In this document: in pieces, positions 42,297 through 50,442 of the stretch
How the letters are laid out: each line of letters opens with the position of its first letter
How positions within the stretch are numbered: the first letter of the stretch is position 1
From: Rathayibacter oskolensis
Lineage (GTDB): Bacteria; Actinomycetota; Actinomycetes; Actinomycetales; Microbacteriaceae
Assembly: GCF_900177245.1 (NCBI RefSeq)
Contig: NZ_FXBM01000001.1
Coordinates: 372,001 to 436,000 of the forward strand
Length of the DNA: 64,000 nt
Direction of reading: 5' to 3'
Position numbers and translations under genes: made by a program
The notes under the pieces: model-generated
Seen by the model: the letters and a program-made list of their open reading frames with translations, nothing else
What the model was told of the DNA's origin: nothing
Database searches by the model: none

Positions 42297-43289
42297 TCAC
42301 GCGAGAGCGGGCAGCACCTCGCGCTCGAACAGCTCGATACCCGAGCGGTCGTAGGCCGCCTCGGGGAAGTAGAAGATGCCGTAGTCCATCCCGCGCGACG
42401 CCATGTCGGAGAGGCGCTCGACGATCTGCGCGGGCGTGCCGACCGCCAGCGCGTCGGGCGTGCGGTACTCGGCGACGAACGACGCGGCTCCCTCGGCTCC
42501 GAGGTAGGGCGTCACCCGCTCCTCGAGGCGCTGGAGGCCCTTCTCGACGTCGGCGTCGGTCTCGCCGATCACCACGTTGTAGTTGGCGCTGCGGGTGATC
42601 GCCGAGTAGTCGGTGCCGAGGCGCTCGCAGTGGGCGCGCAGCACCGCGCTCTTGTGGTCGAACGCCTCCGGCGCACCGGCGAAGTTGGTGTACTGCGCGT
42701 ACTGCGCCGCGATGCGCAGCGTGACCTTCTCGCCTCCGCCCGCGACCCACAGCGGGATCCCGCCCTCCTGGAGCGGCAGGGGGCGGTTCACGGCACCGTC
42801 GACCTGGTAGTACTTCCCGTCCAGCGTCGAGACGCCCTCGGTCCAGGCCTGGCGCATGATCTGGACGCCCTCGTCGAGGCGGCCGAGCCGCTCGGCGATG
42901 GGCGGGAACCCGTAGCCGTAGGCGCGCCACTCGTGCTCGTACCAGCCGCCGCCGATGCCCATCTCGACCCGGCCGCCCGAGACGATGTCGACGGTCGTCG
43001 CGACCTTGGCGAGGTAGGCCGGGTTGCGGTAGCTCATGCAGGTGCACATCTGGCCGAGGCGCACGCGCGAGGTGGTGGCGCCGAACGCGCTCATCAGCGA
43101 CCACGCCTCGTGCGTCGCCTCCTGGGTCACCCGGGGGACGGTGTGGAAGTGGTCGTACACCCAGATCGACTCCCAGGCGCCGGCGTCGGCGTGCTGGGCG
43201 AGATCGTTCATGGTGCGCCACTGCTGGGCGGGGTCGATGCCGACGAGGTCGTGGCGCCAGCCCTGGGGGATGAAGAGTCCGAATCGCAT
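42297..43289 (-). CDS. LLM-class F420-dependent oxidoreductase (TIGR03560-like)
   Basis: 330 residues with the luciferase-like barrel: MRFGLFIPQGWRHDLVGI, WESIWVYDHFHTVPR (about 39-53), LGQMCTCMSYRNPAYLAK and VEMGIGGGWYEHEWRAYGY (about 109-127). The last motif is typical of the TIGR03560 group thought to use coenzyme F420 rather than FMN. Reaction unknown. It differs from the monooxygenase at 24535-25629 in subgroup and has no reductase partner. Divergent from the TSUP permease, with leaderless promoters on both sides. Confidence 0.9.
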   Translation of the reverse strand: MRFGLFIPQGWRHDLVGIDPAQQWRTMNDLAQHADAGAWESIWVYDHFHTVPRVTQEATHEAWSLMSAFGATTSRVRLGQMCTCMSYRNPAYLAKVATTVDIVSGGRVEMGIGGGWYEHEWRAYGYGFPPIAERLGRLDEGVQIMRQAWTEGVSTLDGKYYQVDGAVNRPLPLQEGGIPLWVAGGGEKVTLRIAAQYAQYTNFAGAPEAFDHKSAVLRAHCERLGTDYSAITRSANYNVVIGETDADVEKGLQRLEERVTPYLGAEGAASFVAEYRTPDALAVGTPAQIVERLSDMASRGMDYGIFYFPEAAYDRSGIELFEREVLPALA

Positions 43290-43296
43290 GCCGCCG

Positions 43297-43302
43297 ACCC
43301 TA
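43297..43302 (-). promoter_or_regulatory. -10 hexamer of the F420-type oxidoreductase gene
   Basis: TAGGGT on the minus strand, seven bases before the ATG at 43289. Confidence 0.5.
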
Positions 43303-43344
43303 GGGTGGCGCCGTCAGCGCGTCTACGGGTCGACACCGCTCGCG

Positions 43345-43350
43345 TACGCT
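43345..43350 (+). promoter_or_regulatory. -10 hexamer of the TSUP permease gene
   Basis: TACGCT, eight bases before the ATG at 43359. Confidence 0.45.
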
Positions 43351-43358
43351 CGTCCCCG

Positions 43359-44162
43359 ATGCTGAGCCTCACCTCCGATCTCGGTCCGCCGATCATCGCG
43401 CTGATGATCCTCGCGGCCTTCGCCGCCGGCTGGATCGACGCGGTGGTGGGCGGGGGCGGCCTGCTCCAGCTCCCGGCGCTGCTGCTCGTGCCGGGGATCT
43501 CGCCGGTGCAGGCCCTCGCGACGAACAAGCTCGCCTCGATCTTCGGCACGACGACCAGCGCGATCACCTTCTACCGCCGGGCGAGGCCCGACCTGCGGAC
43601 GGCCCTGCCGATGGCGGCCGTCGCCCTCGGGGGCAGCTACGGAGGCGCGACGCTCGCGGGGCTGCTGCCCGCCTCCGTCTTCAAGCCGATCATCGTCGTG
43701 GCGCTCGTCGTCGTCGCCGTGGTCACCCTCGCCCGGCCGGCGATGGGCGCCGCGACGGCGCTGAAGCACGCGGGCCGACGGCATCTCGTGACCGCCGCGG
43801 TGCTCGGCCTCGTGATCGGCTTCTACGACGGGCTGATCGGCCCCGGGACCGGGACGTTCCTGATCATCGCGCTGATCACGGCCCTCGGGTACGACTTCCT
43901 CCTCGCCAGCGCGAAGGCGAAGATCGTGAACGTGGCGACGAACCTCGGGGCGCTGCTCTACTTCATCCCGGGCGGTCACGTGATCTGGGTGCTCGGCCTG
44001 TTCATGGGCCTGGCCAACGTGGCGGGCGCCTACCTCGGCTCGCGGATGGCGGTCGCGAAGGGCAGCCGCTTCATCCGGATCGCGTTCCTCGTGGTCGTCG
44101 GCGCGCTGATCCTGAAGCTCGGCACCGACGTCTGGGTCGAGAACATCGCGCCGCTGCTGTAG
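43359..44162 (+). CDS. TSUP (TauE/SafE) family permease
   Basis: 267 residues, about eight helices. Family motifs are AGWIDAVVGGGGLLQLPALL (22-41) and, in the second repeat, GFYDGLIGPGTGTFLII. TSUP proteins move sulfite, sulfonates or other organic anions across the membrane. No sulfur gene is near, so the substrate is open. It ends six bases before the convergent CitMHS stop. Confidence 0.92.
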   Translation: MLSLTSDLGPPIIALMILAAFAAGWIDAVVGGGGLLQLPALLLVPGISPVQALATNKLASIFGTTTSAITFYRRARPDLRTALPMAAVALGGSYGGATLAGLLPASVFKPIIVVALVVVAVVTLARPAMGAATALKHAGRRHLVTAAVLGLVIGFYDGLIGPGTGTFLIIALITALGYDFLLASAKAKIVNVATNLGALLYFIPGGHVIWVLGLFMGLANVAGAYLGSRMAVAKGSRFIRIAFLVVVGALILKLGTDVWVENIAPLL

Positions 44163-44168
44163 CCGGGC

Positions 44169-45644
44169 TCAGCCGAACGGGATCGCGCCGACCAGGACGC
44201 CGACCGCGAGCATCACCAGCGAGACGACCACCGCGCGCCACAGCACCTTGCGGTGGTGGTCGCCGAGGTTGACCGCGGCCAGCGACACCAGCAGCAGGAT
44301 GGCCGGCACGAGCGGGCTCTGCAGGTGCACCGGCTGCCCGGTGATCGAGGCGCGCGCCATCTCGACCGGGTCGATGCCGTAGTTGGCGGCGCTCTCGGAC
44401 AGCACCGGGAGGATCCCGTAGTAGAAGGCGTCGTTCGACATGAAGAACGTCATCGGGATGCTCAGGATGCCGGTGATCACGGCGAGGAACGGTCCGAGCG
44501 CCGGCGGGATGACGTCGACGACCCACTCCGCCATCGCGTCGACCATGCCGGTGCCGTTGAGCACGCCGATCAGCACGCCCGCCGCCAGGACCATAGAGAC
44601 CACGCCGACGATGCTCGGCGCGTGCTTGACGATCTCGGAGGCCTGATCCTTCAGCTTCGGGAAGTTGATCAGCAGCGCGACCGCCGAGCCGATCATGAAG
44701 ACGTAGGCGAGCGGGAGGATGTCGGCCACGAGGAGCGTCATCACGGCGAGGGTGAGCACGAGGTTGACCCAGATGAGCTTCGGACGCAGCGTCTCGCGCT
44801 CGGGGTCGAGCATCGTGTCGGCCATCGCGGTGTCGGCGTCGTCGGCCTGGACGCGGGCGGCGACGGCGACCTGGGCGCCGCGCAGCGACTCCGGCCCTCT
44901 GAGGAACGAGAAGCGCTCGCGGGCGACGGTGCGGATGCCGCCGGTGAAGGCGGCGAGACCGCCGGTGCGCGCCGAGCCCCGACCGGCTCCGACGACCTCG
45001 CGCTCGAGCATCGGCTCGGCGAGGGCGAGCGAGCCCAGGCGGCGGCGCTCGCCGAGCCCGAGGAACCACGCGAAGACCAGGGTGACCACCAGGCCCACCG
45101 CGAGGGAGGGGAGCATCGGCACGAAGATGTCGCTCGGCGAGACCTGCAGGGCGGCGGCGGCGCGCACGGTCGGTCCGCCCCAGGGGACGATGTTGAGGGT
45201 GCCGTTGGCGAGGCCGGCGACGCAGGTCAGCACGACCGGGTTCATCCCGAGGCGGAGGTAGATCGGCAGCATCGCCGCGGTCGTCACGATGAAGGTGGTC
45301 GAGCCGTCGCCGTCGAGCGAGACCGCCCCGGCGAGCAGCGCCGTGCCGAGCACGACCTTGGCCGGGTCGTCGCCGAGCGCGCGGACGATGAAGCGGATCA
45401 GCGGGTCGAAGAGCCCGACGTCGATCATGATCCCGAAGTACATGATCGCGAACATCAGCAGCGCGGCGGTCGGGGCGAGGCTGCCGATCGCCTCCAGCAC
45501 CATGTCGCCGATGCCCAGACCTGCGCCGGCGAAGAGCCCGAAGATCGTCGGCACGACGATCAGGGCGACCATCGGCGTCAGCCGCTTGGTCATGATCAGG
45601 GCCATGAAGGCCAGGATCATCGTGAAACCGAGTACTACCAACAC
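44169..45644 (-). CDS. citM: CitMHS-family citrate/metal symporter
   Basis: 491 residues from a GTG with AAGGAG upstream; the frame is open further but shows no coding sense. About twelve helices, with MLVVLGFTMILAFMALIMTK at the start and GDGSTTFIVTTAAMLPIY and IPMTFFMSNDAFYYGILPVL later, typical of CitMHS transporters that import citrate complexed with Mg2+ or Ca2+ with protons. A charged cytoplasmic loop lies at about 225-290. It is divergent from a CitA/CitB-type sensor pair, which probably activates it. The minus-strand TAGGGT at 45704-45709 is a candidate -10. Confidence 0.92.
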   Translation of the reverse strand: MLVVLGFTMILAFMALIMTKRLTPMVALIVVPTIFGLFAGAGLGIGDMVLEAIGSLAPTAALLMFAIMYFGIMIDVGLFDPLIRFIVRALGDDPAKVVLGTALLAGAVSLDGDGSTTFIVTTAAMLPIYLRLGMNPVVLTCVAGLANGTLNIVPWGGPTVRAAAALQVSPSDIFVPMLPSLAVGLVVTLVFAWFLGLGERRRLGSLALAEPMLEREVVGAGRGSARTGGLAAFTGGIRTVARERFSFLRGPESLRGAQVAVAARVQADDADTAMADTMLDPERETLRPKLIWVNLVLTLAVMTLLVADILPLAYVFMIGSAVALLINFPKLKDQASEIVKHAPSIVGVVSMVLAAGVLIGVLNGTGMVDAMAEWVVDVIPPALGPFLAVITGILSIPMTFFMSNDAFYYGILPVLSESAANYGIDPVEMARASITGQPVHLQSPLVPAILLLVSLAAVNLGDHHRKVLWRAVVVSLVMLAVGVLVGAIPFG

Positions 45645-45753
45645 AGCTGACTCCTTCGTCGTGGTGCGTGCGCCTCCCGGTGGGGCTCTCCGGGTCGTGG
45701 ACACCCTAGGGAGCGGGCGGGGCCGCCTCCGGGTATCGCTCATTACCGCGCGA

Positions 45754-45788
45754 TCTGCGCATAGTGTGGGTTCTGCGCATTCTGCGCA
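45754..45788 (+). promoter_or_regulatory. Octamer repeats around the citA-like promoter
   Basis: TCTGCGCA occurs three times: 45754-45761, 45772-45779 and 45781-45788, spaced 18 and 9 bases. The candidate -10 TAGTGT (45762-45767) sits between copies one and two. A direct-repeat operator for the response regulator is the likely reading; it would serve both divergent transcripts. Confidence 0.55.
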
Positions 45789-45810
45789 GACCCTGCGGCG
45801 AGGAGGCCGG

Positions 45811-47484
45811 ATGCGCTTCGCGACCCACGTCCTCGTGCTCCAGCTCGCGACCGTCTCGGCCGCGGTGCTGGTCTGCGCAGGGCTCGTGACCGCGCTGAGC
45901 GTGCAGCAGCTGCGCGGGGAGGCGGAGGAGACGGCGCTCGCCATCGCGCGGACCGTCGCGACGGACTCCGAGATCCGCTCCGCCGTCGCCGCCTCCTCGG
46001 CCGACCCCGGCACCCCCACGCGCCAGGAGCTGCAGGACGGGGTGCTCGAGCGCGCGGCGGAGGCGGTCGAGGAGCGCACGGGCGCGCTCTTCGTCGTGAT
46101 CACCGACGATCAGGGGATCAGGCTGGCCCACCCCGATCCCGAGCGCCTCGGCGAGGTGGTGTCGACGAGTCCCGAGGAGGCGCTCGCCGGCCGCGAGACG
46201 GTCTCGTGGGGCACCGGCACGCTCGGCGAGTCGGCGCGGGCGAAGGTGCCGGTCTACGGGCCGGAGTCGTCGGCGCCCGTCGTCGGCGAGGTCTCCATCG
46301 GCTTCGCCCGCTCGAGCGTCTTCACCGATCTGCCGACCGCGCTGCTCGGCGTGCTGGCCGCGGCGCTCGCCGGCCTCGCGCTCGCCGCGATCGCCTCCGT
46401 CTTCATCCGCCGCCGGCTGCTGCGGCTCACCCTCGGCCTCGCCCCCGAGGAGCTCACCGCGCTCGTGCAGGACCAGGCGGCCGTGCTCGACGGCGTCGAC
46501 GAGGGGGTCCTCGCCTTCGACCGCGACGGGCGCGTCGGCGTCTGCAACGCCCGTGCCGCCGCGATCCTCGGCTCGGACGACCCGACCGGGAACGCCCTGC
46601 ACGGACGCGCGCTCGCGGAGCTCGACCTGCCCGTCCCGCTGGCCGACGCGATCCAGGGCGCACTCCGCTCACCCGAGGCGTTCCGCGCGGCCGGCGCCGA
46701 GGGCTTCGTCGTCCACTCCCGCATCGTCTACGTCGACATCAGGAGGGTCACCCGCGGCGACCGCGATCTGGGCATCGTGGTCGTGCTGCGCGACCGCACC
46801 GATCTGGCCGCCCTCAGCCGCCGCCTCGACGCCGTGGGCGCCATGACGAACGCGCTGCGCGTCCAGCGGCACGAGTTCGCCAACCGGCTGCACGTGGTCG
46901 CGGGTCTGCTGGACGCGGGTCGCACGGAGTCGGCGCGCGACTACCTCGGCGAGGTCCTGACGCGCGGACCGCTGAAGTACCCGGTGCAGCACGCCGACCG
47001 CCTGCAGGAGCCCTACCTCCAGGCGCTCGTCGGCGCGAAGGGCATCGAGGCCGCGGAGCGCGGGGTGCTGCTGACGCTCGGCGAGGAGACGCTCGTGCGC
47101 GGAGTCGTCGTCGAGCCGGAGGACGTCGCGACCGTCGTCGGCAACCTGGTCGACAACGCGGTGCGCGCCGCGGTGGAGGGTCGGCGCGACGTGCGGTTCG
47201 TCGAGGTCGAGCTGCTCGACGACGGCGGCACGCTCTTCATCACGGTCGCCGACTCCGGAGACGGCGTCGCGGACCCGGAGTCGCTCTTCTCGCGCGGACC
47301 GAGAGGAGACGACGTCGACGACGACAGCGTGCACGGCCGCGGTTTCGGCCTGCCGCTCTGCCGCGAGGTCGCCGCTCGGCGGGGCGGATCGGTCTGGCTG
47401 GCGGATGCGGGCGGAGCCTCCGGGGGAGCGGTGCTCTGCGCGCGCCTGCCCGGCGTCGTGCGGCCGCCGACGGAGGAGGAGTGA
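45811..47484 (+). CDS. citA: CitA/DcuS-type sensor histidine kinase
   Basis: 557 residues; ATG with AGGAGG upstream. Helix 1 (about 9-30), an extracytoplasmic Cache/PASC-like sensor domain (about 32-170) with FVVITDDQGIRLAHPDPERLG, helix 2 (about 180-205), a cytoplasmic PAS domain (about 225-335), then the phospho-acceptor QRHEFANRLHVVAGLL (His about 353) and an HATPase domain with LVDNAVRAA (N box), DSGDGV and GRGFGLPLC. The architecture is that of CitA/DcuS, which sense citrate or C4-dicarboxylates. Overlaps the regulator gene by one base. Confidence 0.93.
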   Translation: MRFATHVLVLQLATVSAAVLVCAGLVTALSVQQLRGEAEETALAIARTVATDSEIRSAVAASSADPGTPTRQELQDGVLERAAEAVEERTGALFVVITDDQGIRLAHPDPERLGEVVSTSPEEALAGRETVSWGTGTLGESARAKVPVYGPESSAPVVGEVSIGFARSSVFTDLPTALLGVLAAALAGLALAAIASVFIRRRLLRLTLGLAPEELTALVQDQAAVLDGVDEGVLAFDRDGRVGVCNARAAAILGSDDPTGNALHGRALAELDLPVPLADAIQGALRSPEAFRAAGAEGFVVHSRIVYVDIRRVTRGDRDLGIVVVLRDRTDLAALSRRLDAVGAMTNALRVQRHEFANRLHVVAGLLDAGRTESARDYLGEVLTRGPLKYPVQHADRLQEPYLQALVGAKGIEAAERGVLLTLGEETLVRGVVVEPEDVATVVGNLVDNAVRAAVEGRRDVRFVEVELLDDGGTLFITVADSGDGVADPESLFSRGPRGDDVDDDSVHGRGFGLPLCREVAARRGGSVWLADAGGASGGAVLCARLPGVVRPPTEEE

Positions 47485-48146
47485 TGGCGACCGAGGACCG
47501 GACCGTGCTGGTGGTCGACGACGACTTCCGAGTGGCGCAGCTGCACGCCGATCTCGTCGACGCACGGCAGGGACTGCGCGCTCTGCCCCCCGTGCACACC
47601 GCCAGGGCCGCTCGCGCCGCGGTGCTCGAGCACGCCCCGGACCTGCTGCTGCTCGACGTGCACCTGCCCGACCAGAGCGGGATCGCCCTGCTGCGCGAGC
47701 TCGACACGGACGCCTTCGTGGTGAGCGCCGCCTCCGACGGGGCCACCGTGCGCCGGGCGCTGCACGCCGGCGCCCTCGGCTACCTCATCAAGCCGTTCGA
47801 CGCGCGCCTGCTCGGCGAGCGGCTCGACGCCTACGTGCGGTTCCGAAACGTGCTGCGGGAGGACGGGGTCGCCGATCAGGAGGCGGTCGAGCGCGCGCTG
47901 CGCATCCTGCACTCGGGCGATGCCGCGGCCGCCCAGCCCTCACGCTCGGCGACCGAGCAGCTGGTGCTCGCGCGGTTGAGCGAGGCGGGCGCCGAGCTCT
48001 CGGCGCTCGAGGTCGCGGAGCGGGCCGGCATCTCGCGGGCGACCGCGCAGCGCTACCTCTCCGGCCTCGCCGGCCGCGGCCTCGTCGAGATGACCCTCAG
48101 CTACGGGACGACGGGGCGGCCCGAGCACCGGTACCGGGCGGAGTGA
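47484..48146 (+). CDS. citB: CitB/DcuR-type response regulator
   Basis: 220 residues. Receiver domain 1-125 with acidic pocket VVDDD (10-14), phospho-acceptor Asp in LLLLDVHLP (about 55-63) and Lys in YLIKPF (about 105). The C-terminal helix-turn-helix has LSALEVAERAGISRATAQRYLS, as in CitB/DcuR. The ATG shares its A with the sensor stop codon (TGATG). Expected to bind the TCTGCGCA repeats and turn on citM. Confidence 0.93.
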   Translation: MATEDRTVLVVDDDFRVAQLHADLVDARQGLRALPPVHTARAARAAVLEHAPDLLLLDVHLPDQSGIALLRELDTDAFVVSAASDGATVRRALHAGALGYLIKPFDARLLGERLDAYVRFRNVLREDGVADQEAVERALRILHSGDAAAAQPSRSATEQLVLARLSEAGAELSALEVAERAGISRATAQRYLSGLAGRGLVEMTLSYGTTGRPEHRYRAE

Positions 48147-48212
48147 CCCGGTCGGCACGAAGGCCCCGGATCACGTCCGCGTGCATTCAGCGTGTCCCAC
48201 GAGGCGGACCGT

Positions 48213-48234
48213 CGATTCGCGTGTCAGCGAATCG
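48213..48234. terminator. Hairpin between response regulator and TerC genes
   Basis: Perfect 8-bp stem CGATTCGC (48213-48220) and GCGAATCG (48227-48234) with a six-base loop, between convergent genes. Confidence 0.6.
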
Positions 48235-48320
48235 GCGTAGCCGGGCGCTCCCCGCTCCCTGGAGCGCGACCACCTCATCATGTCGACCGCGGTGCGCCGC
48301 CGCGCGGCGCACAAGACGAC

Positions 48321-49349
48321 TCAGTGCGTGGCGTCCACGTCGGCGTCGGTCTCGGCGGCGAGGCGGCGGCGCTCCGAGGCCTCGGCCGCCATGCGGCGGC
48401 CCTTCGGGCTGACGAGGGAGGCGATCACCGTGATGACCAGGACGCCGATGATGACCGTGAGCGAGAGCCCGGTCCCGATCTCGAAGACCTCGACGTGCTC
48501 GCCGTTGTTGATGAAGGGCAGGTTGTTCTCGTGGAGCGCGTGCAGGATCAGCTTCACGCCGATGAACGCGAGGATCGCCGCGAGGCCGTAGCTGAGGTAC
48601 ACGAGGCGGTCGAGCAGGCCGTCGATGAGGAAGTAGAGCTGGCGGAGGCCCAGCAGCGAGAACGCGGTCGCCGTGAAGACGAGGTAGACGTCATTGGTGA
48701 GACCGAAGATCGCGGGGACGCTGTCGAGGGCGAACAGGATGTCGGTGCCGCCGATCGCGGCCATGACCAGGATCATCGGCGTGAGGACGCGCTTGCCGTC
48801 GATGTGCGTGTAGAACTTGTCGCCGTCGTACTTGTCGCTCGTCTTGAACAGGCGCTTCGCGAGGCGGACCATCACGTTGTCGCCGGCGTGCTCGTCGCCG
48901 GGCTTCACCAGGTTGAAGGCGGTCAGGAGCAGGATCAGGCCGAACAGGTAGAAGATCCACGCGAACGAGTTGATGAGCGCGGCGCCGAGGAAGATGAAGC
49001 CGGTGCGGGCGATCAGCGCGAACACGATGCCGAACAGCAGCACCTTCTGCTGGTCGGCGCGCGGCACCTTGAAGCTGGCCATGATGATCAGGAAGACGAA
49101 CAGGTTGTCGACCGAGAGCGCTTTCTCGGTGATGTACCCGGCGAAGTACTCGGAACCGGGCGTCGGGCCCCCGAACCAGAGGACGCCGACTCCGAAGAGC
49201 ACCGCGATACCCACGTAGAGCGCCGACCACTTCGCCGACTCCGCGAGCGTCGGCTCGTGCGCCTTGCGGACGTGGAAGAAGAAGTCGAAGAGCAGGAGCA
49301 GGACGATGAAGGCGATCGTCAGTGTCCAGATCAGGGGCGACACGGTCAT
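48321..49349 (-). CDS. terC: TerC-family membrane protein
   Basis: 342 residues with about nine helices. TerC/Alx marks are LLFDFFFHVRKAHEPTL (19-35), SVDNLFVFLIIMASFKVP with the intramembrane acid (about 78-95) and GGTDILFALDSVPAIFGL (about 197-214). Relatives export Mn2+ or take part in tellurite resistance and in metal loading of exported enzymes. The C-terminus is a charged tail. Monocistronic; a Mn riboswitch (yybP-ykoY) was looked for upstream and not recognised. Minus-strand TAGCGT at 49412-49417 is a possible -10. Confidence 0.92.
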   Translation of the reverse strand: MTVSPLIWTLTIAFIVLLLLFDFFFHVRKAHEPTLAESAKWSALYVGIAVLFGVGVLWFGGPTPGSEYFAGYITEKALSVDNLFVFLIIMASFKVPRADQQKVLLFGIVFALIARTGFIFLGAALINSFAWIFYLFGLILLLTAFNLVKPGDEHAGDNVMVRLAKRLFKTSDKYDGDKFYTHIDGKRVLTPMILVMAAIGGTDILFALDSVPAIFGLTNDVYLVFTATAFSLLGLRQLYFLIDGLLDRLVYLSYGLAAILAFIGVKLILHALHENNLPFINNGEHVEVFEIGTGLSLTVIIGVLVITVIASLVSPKGRRMAAEASERRRLAAETDADVDATH

Positions 49350-49542
49350 GGGGGGTGGCCTCGCTCGAGAAAGGGGTCGGGACGGTCGCGGCGGGTCCGC
49401 ACGTCGCTTGAACGCTAACGATCCCTGTGGGCGCGCACGGCGTCCGGGGGTCGATCGTGAGTATCTTCTCAGTTCCCAGCCGCTTCGTCACGCTCGCCGG
49501 CCGGTGGCCGCTCCGGATCCTCGGCCCGGTCGCGATGTCGGC

Positions 49543-49548
49543 CACACT
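49543..49548 (+). promoter_or_regulatory. Candidate -10 hexamer of the alpha/beta hydrolase gene
   Basis: CACACT, six bases before the ATG at 49555; a C-initial variant of the leaderless pattern. Confidence 0.35.
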
Positions 49549-49554
49549 TGAGCC

Positions 49555-50433
49555 ATGCCCGACATCGCGGTCGACAGGACCTACGAGGACGCCCACGGCG
49601 TGACGATCCACTACCGCCACTGGGCGCTCCCGCACCCGCGCGCCGTGATCCAGATCGCGCACGGAGTGGGCGAGCACTCCGGCCGCTACCTCGAGCTCGC
49701 TGAGGCGCTGGTCGCCGCCGGCTACGCGGTGGCCGCCGACGACCACCGCGGCCACGGGCGGACGGGGCTCCAGCAGCACGCGGGAGACGCGACGCAGCTC
49801 GGCCGCCTCGGGCCCGGCGGTCTCCGCGCGACGGAGGACGCGATCAGCCTCCTCACCCGCCGGCTCGCCGCCGAGGTGCCCGGCGTGCCCGTCGTGCTGC
49901 TCGGCCACTCCTGGGGTTCTCTGATGGCGCAGCGGATCATGAACCGCCGATCGGCCGACTACGCGGCGGTGATCCTCAGCGGCACGGCCTACCGCCTCCC
50001 GGGGTACATGAACGGAGGCGATCTGGCGCGCCGCCACCGCGTGGCCGGCGGGCTCGGGCTCGAGTGGCTCTCGCGCGATCCGGAGGTCTGGCAGCGGTTC
50101 CACGACGACCCGCTCACCTTCACCGACCCGCTCGCGCAGCGCATCGGCGTCCGCGAGACGCTCCGGCTCGTGGGCCGGCCGGCCCGCCGGATCGTGCCCG
50201 CGCTGCCGCTGCTGATCGTCGTCGGCTCCGAGGACACCCTCGGCGGCGAGCGGTCGGCGCGCGCGCTCGCTCGGGCCTACCGGCGTCGGGCGGGGTTCAC
50301 CGACGTGAGCGTGCGCATCTACCCGGAGGCGCGGCACGAGCTGTTCCAGGAGCTGAACCGTGCGGAGGTGACCGCCGAGGTCATCGCCTGGCTCGACGAG
50401 CGGTTCCCGGCCGTTGTCACCCCTCCGGCCTAG
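49555..50433 (+). CDS. Alpha/beta hydrolase (monoacylglycerol lipase-like)
   Basis: 292 residues. The nucleophile elbow GHSWGS has Ser119; Asp in VGSEDTLGG (about 224-232) and His in EARHELF (about 257-263) complete the triad, and ADDHRGHGRT (61-70) is the hallmark of lysophospholipase/monoacylglycerol lipases. Cytoplasmic. It may release fatty acids from lysolipids or monoglycerides. Its stop codon TAG is the first half of the -10 of the lipoate ligase gene. Confidence 0.9.
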   Translation: MPDIAVDRTYEDAHGVTIHYRHWALPHPRAVIQIAHGVGEHSGRYLELAEALVAAGYAVAADDHRGHGRTGLQQHAGDATQLGRLGPGGLRATEDAISLLTRRLAAEVPGVPVVLLGHSWGSLMAQRIMNRRSADYAAVILSGTAYRLPGYMNGGDLARRHRVAGGLGLEWLSRDPEVWQRFHDDPLTFTDPLAQRIGVRETLRLVGRPARRIVPALPLLIVVGSEDTLGGERSARALARAYRRRAGFTDVSVRIYPEARHELFQELNRAEVTAEVIAWLDERFPAVVTPPA

Positions 50434-50436
50434 GCT
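50431..50436 (+). promoter_or_regulatory. -10 hexamer of the lipoate ligase gene
   Basis: TAGGCT, six bases before the ATG at 50443 and overlapping the stop codon of the hydrolase gene. Confidence 0.5.
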
Positions 50437-50442
50437 GGCGTC

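Noticed and set aside
49350-49554. Possible yybP-ykoY (manganese) riboswitch upstream of TerC
   Set aside because: TerC genes often have one, but the conserved loop sequences could not be found in the 205-base region on the minus strand. A covariance-model scan would settle it.
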